A stretch of DNA of 64,000 bases from Clostridium felsineum DSM 794 (GTDB taxonomy: Bacteria > Bacillota > Clostridia > Clostridiales > Clostridiaceae): the NCBI RefSeq assembly GCF_002006355.2, contig NZ_CP096980.1, positions 434,001-498,000 on the forward strand, in the 5' to 3' direction. Below, piece by piece: positions 17,677 to 26,926 of this stretch. The first letter of the stretch is position 1. Every line of letters starts with the position of its first letter. The translations under genes were made by a program, and so were the position numbers. The notes beneath the pieces were generated by a model, which had not been told where the DNA came from, did not search any database, and was given only the letters and a program-made list of their open reading frames with translations.

Positions 17677-18051
17677 TTGAAAAGTAAAGTTAAAATATCA
17701 GATGCTGAATGGAGTGTTATGCAAGCTCTGTGGAAAAATTATCCTGCCACTTTTTCTGAAATTGTAGAAGGGCTTAATGAGGAGTGTGAGTGGAGTCCAA
17801 AGACAGTTCACACACTTATATCTAGACTTGTTAAAAAAGGTGCTGTTAGTACAATAAAAGATATGAAACCTTACAAGTACTCACCATTAGTCACGGAAGA
17901 TGAGATGATGAATTCAGAAACAGAATCATTTATAAATAAAATATACCACGGTTCTGTTAACTTGTTTGTTTCAAATTTCTTAAAAAAACAAAAGTTAAAT
18001 AAAAACGAGATATTAGAATTAAAAAAAATACTAGATGAAAATATGAAGTAG
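17677..18051 (+). CDS. BlaI/MecI/CopY family repressor
   Basis: 124 residues, the usual length. The winged helix-turn-helix spans about 5-75 (ISDAEWSVMQALWKNYPATFSEIV, then SPKTVHTLISRLVKKGAV), and the C-terminal helical dimerisation region includes the segment that BlaR1 proteases cleave in the family. The start is TTG at 17677 with AAAGGAG (17661-17667) 9 bases upstream. The following M56 protease gene starts 14 bp after the stop, the classic repressor-sensor pair. It should bind the twin TACA-N2-TGTA dyads in its own promoter and repress the operon until the membrane protease cleaves it. No beta-lactamase gene is nearby, so the regulated target may be the operon itself or elsewhere. Confidence 0.93.
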   Translation: MKSKVKISDAEWSVMQALWKNYPATFSEIVEGLNEECEWSPKTVHTLISRLVKKGAVSTIKDMKPYKYSPLVTEDEMMNSETESFINKIYHGSVNLFVSNFLKKQKLNKNEILELKKILDENMK

Positions 18052-18065
18052 AGGAATTGATAGGC

Positions 18066-19688
18066 ATGCATATAATTTTGTCTTTATTTATTGAGACACT
18101 TAGGTTGTCTATTATGGCTGCGGTAGCGGCTCTTATTATATGGGTTATAAAATTAGTTTTAAAGAATAGAATGAGTCCAACATGGCATTATTATATTTGG
18201 CTTATTATTTTAATTAGATTGATATTGCCATACTCGTTAAGTAGTCCAGTAAGTATATATAATACTGTTAATATTGACAGAAGCGTTTCTAAAAATATTA
18301 TAAATTCAAATAATACACAAATGATAAGTAATCAAACTACCAGCTACATAAAAGTTAATAGTAATAATGATTTTATTAAAGATAAAAAGCAAGATATATT
18401 AAAAATATTAAGTGTAGTATGGATTGTTGGGATAGTAATAGGTGTTGTATATTTGTTTTCTGTATATTTGATTTTCTATTCTAAGATTAGAAAAGAACCT
18501 GAGTATAGAGAAGTTGAAATTTGTGACCTCTTAGAAGAATGTAAGAAGGAAATGAAAATAAAACGTAATATACAGATAAAAAAATCCCAAAGTGTGAAAA
18601 CGCCATGCATAACTGGTTTTATTAAGCCATGTATACTATTACCAGATTACATTGCTTATAAATTAACAAAAGAGGAAATAAAATATGTAATTATTCATGA
18701 ACTTTCACATTTTAAGCATAAGGACATTATTATAAATTGGATAAGTATACTATTGAATCTTATCCATTGGTTTAATCCAATATTGTACTTTTCCTTTAAA
18801 AAGTTAAAGCAAGATTCTGAAATAGCTTGCGATGCTAAGGCATTAAGCTATATAAAAAATGGAGAACGTAAAGAATACGGTAAAACAATTATTAATTTGA
18901 TAACAATTATTTCAACTTTTGATGTAAAACCTTGGGAAGTTGCAATGGTGAATAAATCAGAGATAAAAAGGAGAATAATTATGATTTCTAAATTTAAGAA
19001 GAGAAGAATAGTAGGAACAATAGTAGGAGTATTATTAGTGGGAGCTGTAGGTGTTAGTGTTTTAACCAATGAAAGAAGTTTAGGGATAGGCAGCAATAAA
19101 ATAGCTGAAACAAAAGCAAATACAAAAGTTACAAATAAGGAAGCTATTTCAAAAAAAGATACTGATAAAAAAGATAGTAAGGTAGGGCTGGAAACTACTA
19201 ATCCAGATGTAAAGCAAGCAAATGCAGGAGCTAGTACAAATGCAAACATAGCACAAAATAATACAAAGAGGCAAAATGAAACTGCATCAATACAAAATAA
19301 TGCCAATAAAAAAGCATTACCAAATAGTTCAAGTAGTAAACCTACAACTGAGAATACTGCTAAAACTACTGATAATACTAAAACTGATGCCAATACTAAG
19401 AATAATCAAAGTGAATACACTCCTCAGCAAGCAGCAATTGCAGCTATAAATTACGGACAAGACTCAAAGAATAGAATATCTTCTGTTACAGAAAGTCAAG
19501 GTGGTGATGGCTATGCTAACTTTTCTAATGGAGATATAGGCGCTACTGTATTTACTAACACTGTAACAATGAACGGTAAAGATTGTTATACTATTCGTTT
19601 AGCTAGTAAATCAATGAGGGCCAGCGGTGGTACAGGAACTATAGGCATTTTACATGTTGCAAAGGATGGAACTGTATATAATAATTAA
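18066..19688 (+). CDS. BlaR1-like M56 zinc protease with a novel sensor domain
   Basis: A 540-residue membrane protease-receptor. Helices lie near residues 5-32, 40-58 and 115-140; a cytoplasmic gluzincin domain carries H211-E212-L-S-H215 in IIHELSHFKHKD and a downstream EIACDAKA zinc ligand; a fourth helix is near 315-332. In BlaR1 and MecR1 the external C-terminus is a penicillin-binding sensor. Here it is replaced by a Ser/Thr/Lys/Asn-rich linker of about 100 residues and a 90-residue domain (PQQAAIAAINYG ... GGTGTIGILHVAKDGT). The ATG at 18066 is chosen over the TTG at 18057, which crowds the GAGG site. An in-frame AAGGAG-7-ATG at 18968-18983 could give a separate 235-residue product holding helix 4 and the sensor. 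Confidence 0.9.
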   Translation: MHIILSLFIETLRLSIMAAVAALIIWVIKLVLKNRMSPTWHYYIWLIILIRLILPYSLSSPVSIYNTVNIDRSVSKNIINSNNTQMISNQTTSYIKVNSNNDFIKDKKQDILKILSVVWIVGIVIGVVYLFSVYLIFYSKIRKEPEYREVEICDLLEECKKEMKIKRNIQIKKSQSVKTPCITGFIKPCILLPDYIAYKLTKEEIKYVIIHELSHFKHKDIIINWISILLNLIHWFNPILYFSFKKLKQDSEIACDAKALSYIKNGERKEYGKTIINLITIISTFDVKPWEVAMVNKSEIKRRIIMISKFKKRRIVGTIVGVLLVGAVGVSVLTNERSLGIGSNKIAETKANTKVTNKEAISKKDTDKKDSKVGLETTNPDVKQANAGASTNANIAQNNTKRQNETASIQNNANKKALPNSSSSKPTTENTAKTTDNTKTDANTKNNQSEYTPQQAAIAAINYGQDSKNRISSVTESQGGDGYANFSNGDIGATVFTNTVTMNGKDCYTIRLASKSMRASGGTGTIGILHVAKDGTVYNN

Positions 19689-19708
19689 AATATAAATAAG
19701 AAGAAGAT

Positions 19709-19741
19709 CTGCCATACTAAAAGTAGTGTGGCAGTTTTTTT
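19709..19741 (+). terminator. Terminator of the BlaI/BlaR1-like operon
   Basis: CTGCCATACT (19709-19718) pairs with AGTGTGGCAG (19725-19734), with one wobble pair, followed by seven T. Confidence 0.88.
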
Positions 19742-19875
19742 GATGCAAAAAAATATTGGTAGTACATATTTAAATGCACATAATTTGTGCTAAAATTTAT
19801 AAAAACACCAATAATATGGTATAATTCTATTATAAACTTATGTAGTAAGTCAATGATTTTAGGGGAGGAAGAAAA

Positions 19876-21246
19876 ATGAGCATTTTTAATACAAAAAGGG
19901 GAAAAAGCGAACTTGAAGAGAAATCTGATTGTATTAGATGTAAAGACTTAATAAATGCAATAGAAAAGGTACTTCTAGGGGATTACAGCTGTGTAAAGGA
20001 AGAAGATATAGGCAATAAGCAGATTGCTGAACTATGGAACAAGTTACTGAATAATTTAGTTCGTGAAAATGCAAGTATGGTATTAGCTATGAATGAAATG
20101 CTTAGTACTATATCTAAAATGGATTCAGTAAAATTGATGGTTAATAGCATAGATAAAGAGACGGAAGCTTTAAATAGTATGGTAGAAAGCAGCGATAATT
20201 TAAATACTTCCTTTGAAGAAGTGGCAGCAATATCTGAAAAAGTTTCTCAGGCTGTTAATGAAACACATAAGGTTTCTAAAGTGGGAATAGAGGATATTAC
20301 AAATTCAATAAATGCTGTAAAACGTTCATTTGAGGAAGTAAAAGGAATAGAAAAAGAAATGAATACAGTTAAAGATAAAACGAATGCTATTAATGAAGTT
20401 GTGAGCATAGTGGAATCAATAGCAGAACATACAAATCTACTTGCACTTAACGCTGCGATAGAGGCTGCAAGGGCTGGAGAACAAGGAAAAGGTTTTTCAG
20501 TAGTTGCATCAGAGGTTACAAAATTATCAGAGAATACTAAAGAAGCTGTTACGGAAATTAAGAAGTATATAGTTGAGCTTCAAAATAGTACTAATTCATC
20601 TGTAGAAAAAATAAGTCAAACCTCACTTCAGCTTGATAATGGTATAAGCTTAGTTGATAATGCACTTAAATCTATTAATAACACAGATTCAGCTATTACA
20701 TCTGTAAACGAATCCATTAGCCAGGTATCTGCTAATGTTAAGGAAGAAACAGGAGATGTTCTTGGGTTTACAAAATCAATAGGAGAAGTTTTTGATGAAG
20801 CAAAGTTCTTATCTGAAAATTGTAAGCTTACGGGTAAAAAGGTATATGGATTGAGTAAGTCAATAGATAATATTAGGAAGGAAATAGCTAATAAAAAATG
20901 CAAATTAGAACCTAAGGAAAAATTCAATATTTATAAAACTGATCATGAGTTTTGGAGATGGCGTGTTTATAATGTGCTCTTAGGATATGAGGATAACAAT
21001 TTAGAGAATCTTGGCAAATATAAATCCTGTAGATTAGGTAAATGGTACTATGGAGAGGAAAGTAAAGAGTATAAAAATAATGAATACTTTAAACGATTAG
21101 AAAAAGTTCATAGTGATTTTCATAAATATGGAGTTGATGTATTAGAGGATTACAGAAAAGGAAATATAAAATCTGCTGAAAATAAACTTATAAAAGTTGA
21201 TGAATGTTTAGAGGAAATTGAAAATAATTTGGATAAGTTATCCTAG
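19876..21246 (+). CDS. Soluble methyl-accepting chemotaxis protein with CZB domain
   Basis: 456 residues with no transmembrane segment, so a cytoplasmic chemoreceptor. The signalling domain (about 120-345) contains the highly conserved hairpin tip IAEHTNLLALNAAIEAARAGEQGKGFSVVA near residues 184-213. The C-terminus (about 355-450) is a chemoreceptor zinc-binding (CZB) domain: DHEFWRWRVYN, CRLGKWYYG and HSDFHKYG supply the expected His, Cys, His and His zinc ligands. CZB domains sense zinc and, in some bacteria, hypochlorous acid through the zinc-bound cysteine. The N-terminus has CIRCKDLINAI, also cysteine-containing. AGGGGAGG lies just upstream of the ATG. No che genes are adjacent. Confidence 0.93.
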   Translation: MSIFNTKRGKSELEEKSDCIRCKDLINAIEKVLLGDYSCVKEEDIGNKQIAELWNKLLNNLVRENASMVLAMNEMLSTISKMDSVKLMVNSIDKETEALNSMVESSDNLNTSFEEVAAISEKVSQAVNETHKVSKVGIEDITNSINAVKRSFEEVKGIEKEMNTVKDKTNAINEVVSIVESIAEHTNLLALNAAIEAARAGEQGKGFSVVASEVTKLSENTKEAVTEIKKYIVELQNSTNSSVEKISQTSLQLDNGISLVDNALKSINNTDSAITSVNESISQVSANVKEETGDVLGFTKSIGEVFDEAKFLSENCKLTGKKVYGLSKSIDNIRKEIANKKCKLEPKEKFNIYKTDHEFWRWRVYNVLLGYEDNNLENLGKYKSCRLGKWYYGEESKEYKNNEYFKRLEKVHSDFHKYGVDVLEDYRKGNIKSAENKLIKVDECLEEIENNLDKLS

Positions 21247-21261
21247 TTTAATAAAAAGAAG

Positions 21262-21302
21262 ATAGTATAGAGTTTTGAATTAAGTCTCTATACTATTTTT
21301 TA
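21262..21302. terminator. Bidirectional terminator
   Basis: ATAGTATAGAG (21262-21272) pairs with CTCTATACTAT (21286-21296), followed by T6, between convergent genes. Confidence 0.85.
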
Positions 21303-21310
21303 ATTTTAAA

Positions 21311-24283
21311 TTATGCTTTTCTTCTCTTTTCAAAGACTAAAACTATACCTCCAAGGGTAATAAGAATTAATCCTAAAGTAGCCAGTGTAGTTGTGTCCAT
21401 CATTGAACCTGTTTTTGGAAGTTTCCCTATAGTATTAGCAGTCATTTTTGAATTGTTGTTTGTGCCTGTACTAGCATTGGTAACATTCCCTATAGCAGTA
21501 CCAGGTTGATTGATTTTTTCCATTATAGCAAAGGTACTTAAATGAGGGGTTGTAACTGTAACGCAAGATGAAGATGAGTCGTATAAAGCGTCAGATACAA
21601 ACTCCCAACTATTTGTAAGGGTATTAAAATAGTAAAGTCCAAGATTTTTTGTGTTAACTCCATTTAAATCCTCTGAATTAAGCTTAATCTTAAAGGTTAT
21701 TGGAGAATTAAGGACGTGAGTCTCATTTCCATCAATATATAGCTTTATATCAAAAGGGTTTCCAATCATTTTTAGTGTATTTCCTGTAGCTGCTCTAAGT
21801 ACAGTATCTGAAATAGAAGGTGAAGTTTTAGCAATCTGAATACTGTTTTTAGAATCTTTAAAAATAGAAGAAGGAAGAGTAGCCTTAAAGCTTCCATTAT
21901 CAAAATTAACTTCACTTGTATACGTTTTTGCAGCATCTACGGGAATAGAACAGTTTCCGTTAACAGAAGTATAAGAACCATTATTATTTATAGCTGCTTG
22001 TTTATCAGGAATATTAGGAGTTCCAGTAACGTCTGTAACATTTGAAAAATCTGATAGGTTGCAGCCTTCATTTGACTTTAACGTATCTAAAGCTCTCATA
22101 AAGTCCCCTTGAATTATGCTTCCATCAGCATTTCTGTCAAAACTCTTTGGAACAGTAATGCTTTTAAAGTTAGAAGCTAAAAGTTCTTCACCACTTTTAT
22201 TTTTAGAAGTTATACCGTTATAAAAATAATTATCATCACTTAAATTTATATCAGGAACACTGTCAGAATCAGCTTTTGATGTTCTAAATGAAAGGTTATT
22301 TTTAGCTGAATACTGAGGTGCAGCACTGTTAAAGTGAAGAAAATTAAAGTTTAGCTTTCCGTTATTAAAGGAAGTACAATTTTCAAAGGTATTAGCAGGA
22401 TCGAAGTTGCTTGTAATACCATCACTAAGGTTATTAAAAGATAGACAGTTTCTTAAAACATGCTTAACAGGTAAGCCTTCACCACCCATTTTAAAACCAT
22501 TTCCATCACCTAAAGTTTTAGTACCGTTTGAAAGTACCCCGTTATTATAAGCAATAGAATTTTCTACAGTGACAGCACCTATTGCACCTGTTTCAAGTTT
22601 TGAGAATAAATCATAACCATCATCACAATTGTTGTGAGAAATACAGCCTCTAAAAACGTTTCCTACACCACAAGTGAGCTTTGCAGCAAAACCATCAGCA
22701 TTATTTTGAGATGGATCTAAATTATCGTGTGAAGTACAATCAAGTACAAGATTATATGATGGCCATTTATCAATTTTATCACTTGAATTTCCGCTTATTT
22801 GAAGCCCAGTATCACCATTTTTATAGGTGTTTACTTTATATACAACATTATGGTTTCCTGAGATTCTAAAGCCAGTTGAAACGGCATTTGTAACATCAAC
22901 ACCACTTATATTCCAATAATTTCCATTAAGATTAAAACCACTGTAATTATTGAAATTAAGAACGGGCATCTCTCCTGCGTAAGCTGACATAAACTTTGGA
23001 TTATTATACGTTCCGCTGTTGTTTTTGTCTATGGTAATAGGAGCTTTTAAATTATATGTTCCACCACGAAGAACTATTTTTTGACCACAGCTTAAGTATT
23101 TAATAGCTGAAAAAATATCTATAGGAGAAGCTAAAGTTCCATCTCCACTAGCTGTAGCGTCTGGAGATACATAAACTTCACTATTTTGCGTTCCGTATTT
23201 TTTTAGTGTTACAGTATATTTGTTTTCTATAGGATTTGAACTTGTTATATTTTGTGTTTTGTCAGGTGTGTACAATACGTCAAAGGTATTATCTCCTGAG
23301 GTTAAAGTTGTATTTTTAAAAAGAGAATTGTTATTATCAAGTGCACCATTAAAAATTTCTTCACCATTTTGCTTGATATCTACATTTCCCTTAACATTTG
23401 CTGAAAGATTAAGATTATAATTTGAATCACCTGTATTGGAAGAAGAAGTCATATTTATTGAAGGAGTTACAGGTGGAATAGGTTTTGTTGGCTCTGGTTT
23501 TGCTGGAGGATCAGTTGAAACATTGGAAGTTGTAAAATCTATATTGGAAACAGTTATAGAAGAAACACGGGCAACGAAAAATCCAACATAAATATGGTCT
23601 TTGTCCCTAACCTCAAGTTGTTTTGGCCTATAATAAATTTTCTCTGTACCATTATTTACATTTACCTGATAACCAGTGTTAGTTTTTTTCATTGTTAATT
23701 TATAAGTAACTGTACCATCATTACTAGGACGATCAGCAAACTTAGTTACATCCTCCATAGTAGCACCAGCACCTGTGCCATCAGTAACATTGTTTCTGAA
23801 TACAGATTGAATACATCCACCGTAGCCTCCTACTAATACCATATTTGATGGAAAAGCATCTGGATTTTTATCTTGTCCTACAGCATCTCTAGCCATAATT
23901 CCAAAGCCTTCTTGATTATCAGGTTTTGGTTTGGCAAAAAAATTTACTTTTACATCTGCCGTTAAAACAAAGTTTTTAGAAGGATCAACGGAAGTGTAAT
24001 AATAAGAAATTCCATCATGAGAACCAGTTATTTTTCCTCCAGCATGAGTGCCGTCGGCAGTTCCGGCGGTTAAGGTTACAGCTTTATTTGAATCATCTGT
24101 AACTATGCTATTGTAACCGGTATCAGTGGTTTGTCCAAAAGTAGCTTGCTTCCAATCAGTAGGATTATAATTAGAAGTAGAAGCAGCATGGGCTGTACTT
24201 ATGTAATTAGGTAACAGCGTAGAAGTCATTGTTAACGTTAACATTAAAGTCAAACACTTACTCTTAATAAATTTTAGTTTCAT
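21311..24283 (-). CDS. Cell-wall-anchored PL9-type pectate lyase (LPXTG)
   Basis: 990 residues. A signal peptide (about 1-33, ending AHA) is followed by an N-terminal beta domain (about 38-250, EGFGIMARDAVG), a proline-rich linker, a short beta-sandwich-like domain (about 270-360) and a right-handed parallel beta-helix starting at EVYVSPDATASGDGTLASP (about 367-680). The helix resembles polysaccharide lyase family 9; DDGYDLFS and GDGNGFKMGGE hold the expected Ca2+-binding aspartates and catalytic lysine. A further beta domain follows, then a sorting signal LPKTG at 955-959, a hydrophobic helix and KRRKA. It therefore should be attached to peptidoglycan by a sortase and cleave polygalacturonate at the cell surface. 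Its upstream neighbour is a secreted arabinofuranosidase. Confidence 0.92.
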   Translation of the reverse strand: MKLKFIKSKCLTLMLTLTMTSTLLPNYISTAHAASTSNYNPTDWKQATFGQTTDTGYNSIVTDDSNKAVTLTAGTADGTHAGGKITGSHDGISYYYTSVDPSKNFVLTADVKVNFFAKPKPDNQEGFGIMARDAVGQDKNPDAFPSNMVLVGGYGGCIQSVFRNNVTDGTGAGATMEDVTKFADRPSNDGTVTYKLTMKKTNTGYQVNVNNGTEKIYYRPKQLEVRDKDHIYVGFFVARVSSITVSNIDFTTSNVSTDPPAKPEPTKPIPPVTPSINMTSSSNTGDSNYNLNLSANVKGNVDIKQNGEEIFNGALDNNNSLFKNTTLTSGDNTFDVLYTPDKTQNITSSNPIENKYTVTLKKYGTQNSEVYVSPDATASGDGTLASPIDIFSAIKYLSCGQKIVLRGGTYNLKAPITIDKNNSGTYNNPKFMSAYAGEMPVLNFNNYSGFNLNGNYWNISGVDVTNAVSTGFRISGNHNVVYKVNTYKNGDTGLQISGNSSDKIDKWPSYNLVLDCTSHDNLDPSQNNADGFAAKLTCGVGNVFRGCISHNNCDDGYDLFSKLETGAIGAVTVENSIAYNNGVLSNGTKTLGDGNGFKMGGEGLPVKHVLRNCLSFNNLSDGITSNFDPANTFENCTSFNNGKLNFNFLHFNSAAPQYSAKNNLSFRTSKADSDSVPDINLSDDNYFYNGITSKNKSGEELLASNFKSITVPKSFDRNADGSIIQGDFMRALDTLKSNEGCNLSDFSNVTDVTGTPNIPDKQAAINNNGSYTSVNGNCSIPVDAAKTYTSEVNFDNGSFKATLPSSIFKDSKNSIQIAKTSPSISDTVLRAATGNTLKMIGNPFDIKLYIDGNETHVLNSPITFKIKLNSEDLNGVNTKNLGLYYFNTLTNSWEFVSDALYDSSSSCVTVTTPHLSTFAIMEKINQPGTAIGNVTNASTGTNNNSKMTANTIGKLPKTGSMMDTTTLATLGLILITLGGIVLVFEKRRKA

Positions 24284-24308
24284 AGTAAGTCCCCCCCTCT
24301 TATGTTAT

Positions 24309-24351
24309 ATTATACAATGTAAACCTTTTAAATTTCAATATAAACATTGTA
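24309..24351 (-). promoter_or_regulatory. Pectate lyase promoter with inverted repeat and cre-like site
   Basis: On the minus strand TTGAAA (24338-24333) and TATAAT (24314-24309) are separated by 18 bp. TACAATGT (24313-24320) and ACATTGTA (24344-24351) form an 8-bp inverted repeat around the promoter. TGTAAACCTTTTAA at 24318-24331 resembles a clostridial CcpA site (TGTAAA-N2-TTTACA). Confidence 0.6.
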
Positions 24352-24376
24352 GAGAATTGAATATTTATGTAATAAA

Positions 24377-24404
24377 AAGGCAACTAGCTTTGAAGCTAGT
24401 GCCC
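24377..24404 (-). terminator. Arabinofuranosidase terminator
   Basis: A stem around ACTAGCTT/AAGCTAGT, extended by partly paired flanks, with TTTTTATT following on the minus strand. Confidence 0.75.
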
Positions 24405-24418
24405 TTATCATAATGAAA

Positions 24419-26926
24419 TTATTTTAGTTTAATTCTTATAACAGATACAGAATATTTATCAGCATCATAATCGAAGCTCTTGGATATATTATTTAGCTTT
24501 TTAGTTTTAATAGAAACATTTTCTGGATTATCAAAGGAATTTACATCCTTAGGTGTATTTCCAGACATATATTCTACAGTAGCAGTTGAAGATAACTTTT
24601 GACTTCCGTTTATATTGATTTTTACTTTTTTATCTTCATCAGCTACATTTACTACTTTGGCTATTAATTCATTTGTTTTTGAATCGTAGCTAGTAGAAGT
24701 ATATACGTCTGTATCTCTACCTGGTTCTGTAAACTGGTTAGTTAAAGTACCATTTACGTAGCAGCTTACTTTATTTCCATCGACTACTATCTTTATTTTA
24801 TAATCTTCTCCAGTATTTACAGTGCCATATTTTTGATCAGCTTCACTTATAGTTGTTTTGTTGCCATCAACTTCCTTTTCTACAACCGTTTTTGTATTTC
24901 CCCATCCGCCTATATTATACCAGTAGAAGTTTGAAGAATCTTGAGCACCAAATCCAACAAGGAAGCCTTCTTTTCCACCTAATTTTTTAGCGTCAACCTC
25001 TAAGGTGTAATTACTCCAAGTGTTGTTCTTTGTTAAAATTCTGCAATTATCAGCTATTTGATCAAGCTCTAACTTACCGTCTTTTACAGTCCAATTTCCA
25101 TTAGCGCTATTCCAATTGCCAGTGTCAGTATCGAAGTTATCACTAAATATTTGTTTTCCTGTAGCATTATCAGTAACTTTTACATTATCGTATTGAACTT
25201 GGGTTGACCAGCCTCCAAGAAGTATACCGCCTTTGATGTCATTATTTCTTGGCACTTGTGGTTTAACAAGATCTTCCTTAAGCTTTTGAGTTCCTAAATT
25301 AGTACTAAATAATTTTTGAACATTATAGTTTGGCGTTACGTAGTTAGTACTGCCGTTAAACCAAATCATATCTGGAGACCATTGGTAATCATCTGCCTTA
25401 GCAAATAAAGGTGCATAGGATGCCATTTTTACTACATCTGAATTTCTCTCGAGACCAGTTAAATAAGCACCTTCAGATAAAGCTGATTTTAAAGTATTGC
25501 TTTGAGATGCGTACTCTCCAACAAATACTTTATTACCATTTCTATCATACTTGTCATATCTATTAGTATTAGCTAAGAACCAATCAGGAGACATATAGTA
25601 ATGCTCATCAACTACAGTTTTAGGTGCTTTCTCCTTTATCCAATTCCAGTTATCATCAAAGGTTGAACCAGATGCACTTGGACCAGCTGTTGATATTAAG
25701 GTTATGCCTGGACATTTTTGACTTAACACTTTTTGGAAGGCTTCAAATCTCTCATGATATTGAGGACCCCATTGTTCATTACCTATAGCCATATATTTTA
25801 AATTGAATGGTTTTTTATGACCTGCTTCTATTCTTTTCTTGCCCCAATAAGTAGAGGCATCACCATTAGCATATTCAACTAAATCAACTGCATTTTGTAT
25901 ATAAGGATCAAGGTCAGGACCGACTGGAGCCATATAATTTGGTACTCCGTTAACACCTCTTGCTTGGCAAGTCATACCACAATTTAGAACAGGTACAGGA
26001 GCAGCACCTATATCTTCACATAATTGAAAGTATTCATAAAAACCTAAACCGTAAGATTGATTATAGCCCCATAGATTTGTGTTCTCCTTTCTTTCTTCTA
26101 CGTTACCAATAGTATCTTTCCAATTGTACATTTCCTCTTTACTGTTACCTTCAACTACACAGCCACCTGGAAACCTTAAAAATCTAGGCTTTAAATCTTT
26201 AAGTCTCTCTACTAAATCTTTACGTAGGCCATATTTCCTATTTTTATAGGTATCTTGAGGGAAAAGTGAAATCATGTCTAGGTCTACTTTTCCTGCATTA
26301 GTTATAGATACAGCAAGTTTTGCGTTAGAAGTATCCTTTGTAGCTTTTAGGTGACCATCATATTTCTTCCAACTATTATTTATTTTATTTATGGTTTTTG
26401 CTTCAGAAATAGCATTTCCATTTTCATCTTCAAGTTGAATTGTTATTTTACTTCCCTTATCAACATTACGAGCCCAGAAATAGAAATCGTAATCAGCTCC
26501 GTTTTTTACAGTTATACCTTTATAACCGCTGTTAACAAGTTTTAAACTACTGTTATTATCAGGACAGCTCACTTCAAGATAGTGAGTATTATTGCTGTTT
26601 AGTGGGTTAGCAGTACATACTTCAGCAGTAGAGGAAGTTGATCCTGTTTTTACTATGTTCCAAGAAGATAAAGCGTCTTTAAATTCAAAGGATTGATTTT
26701 GTAATAGCTCAGAATACAATCCACCATCTGCACCATGATTTATATCTTCAAAAAATAGTCCTGTTAGCATATCACTTTCATTAAATAATTTATCATCAGT
26801 ATTTATATTTAAAGTATAACCGTCATTAGTAGTAGGGGCTGCCTTTGCACTAAGACCTGTGTAGCCTAGTACAGCACCAGTTGTAAGAATAGTTGACATA
26901 AGAATTGTAAGATATCTCTTTTTCAT
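24419..26926 (-). CDS. Secreted GH51-type alpha-L-arabinofuranosidase
   Basis: 835 residues with a signal peptide (about 1-29). The family hallmark GLFFEDINHGADGGLYSELLQN begins near residue 60. A carbohydrate-binding-like beta domain is inserted at about 85-225, and the TIM barrel carries the acid/base glutamate in GNEQWG near 380 and the nucleophile in FVGEYASQ near 468. A laminin-G/DUF1080-like domain (about 570-735, FSDNFDTDTGNWN) precedes the terminal beta domain. These enzymes remove arabinose side chains from pectic arabinan and arabinoxylan. AGGAGG lies 7 bases before the ATG. Its genomic partner is the cell-wall pectate lyase, so together they would debranch and cut pectin outside the cell. 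Confidence 0.93.
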   Translation of the reverse strand: MKKRYLTILMSTILTTGAVLGYTGLSAKAAPTTNDGYTLNINTDDKLFNESDMLTGLFFEDINHGADGGLYSELLQNQSFEFKDALSSWNIVKTGSTSSTAEVCTANPLNSNNTHYLEVSCPDNNSSLKLVNSGYKGITVKNGADYDFYFWARNVDKGSKITIQLEDENGNAISEAKTINKINNSWKKYDGHLKATKDTSNAKLAVSITNAGKVDLDMISLFPQDTYKNRKYGLRKDLVERLKDLKPRFLRFPGGCVVEGNSKEEMYNWKDTIGNVEERKENTNLWGYNQSYGLGFYEYFQLCEDIGAAPVPVLNCGMTCQARGVNGVPNYMAPVGPDLDPYIQNAVDLVEYANGDASTYWGKKRIEAGHKKPFNLKYMAIGNEQWGPQYHERFEAFQKVLSQKCPGITLISTAGPSASGSTFDDNWNWIKEKAPKTVVDEHYYMSPDWFLANTNRYDKYDRNGNKVFVGEYASQSNTLKSALSEGAYLTGLERNSDVVKMASYAPLFAKADDYQWSPDMIWFNGSTNYVTPNYNVQKLFSTNLGTQKLKEDLVKPQVPRNNDIKGGILLGGWSTQVQYDNVKVTDNATGKQIFSDNFDTDTGNWNSANGNWTVKDGKLELDQIADNCRILTKNNTWSNYTLEVDAKKLGGKEGFLVGFGAQDSSNFYWYNIGGWGNTKTVVEKEVDGNKTTISEADQKYGTVNTGEDYKIKIVVDGNKVSCYVNGTLTNQFTEPGRDTDVYTSTSYDSKTNELIAKVVNVADEDKKVKININGSQKLSSTATVEYMSGNTPKDVNSFDNPENVSIKTKKLNNISKSFDYDADKYSVSVIRIKLK

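Noticed and set aside
18848..19393. 181-residue hydrophobic protein on the minus strand
   Set aside because: It is the antisense of the low-complexity Ser/Thr/Lys/Asn linker, which gives artificial hydrophobic runs. It has no ribosome site.
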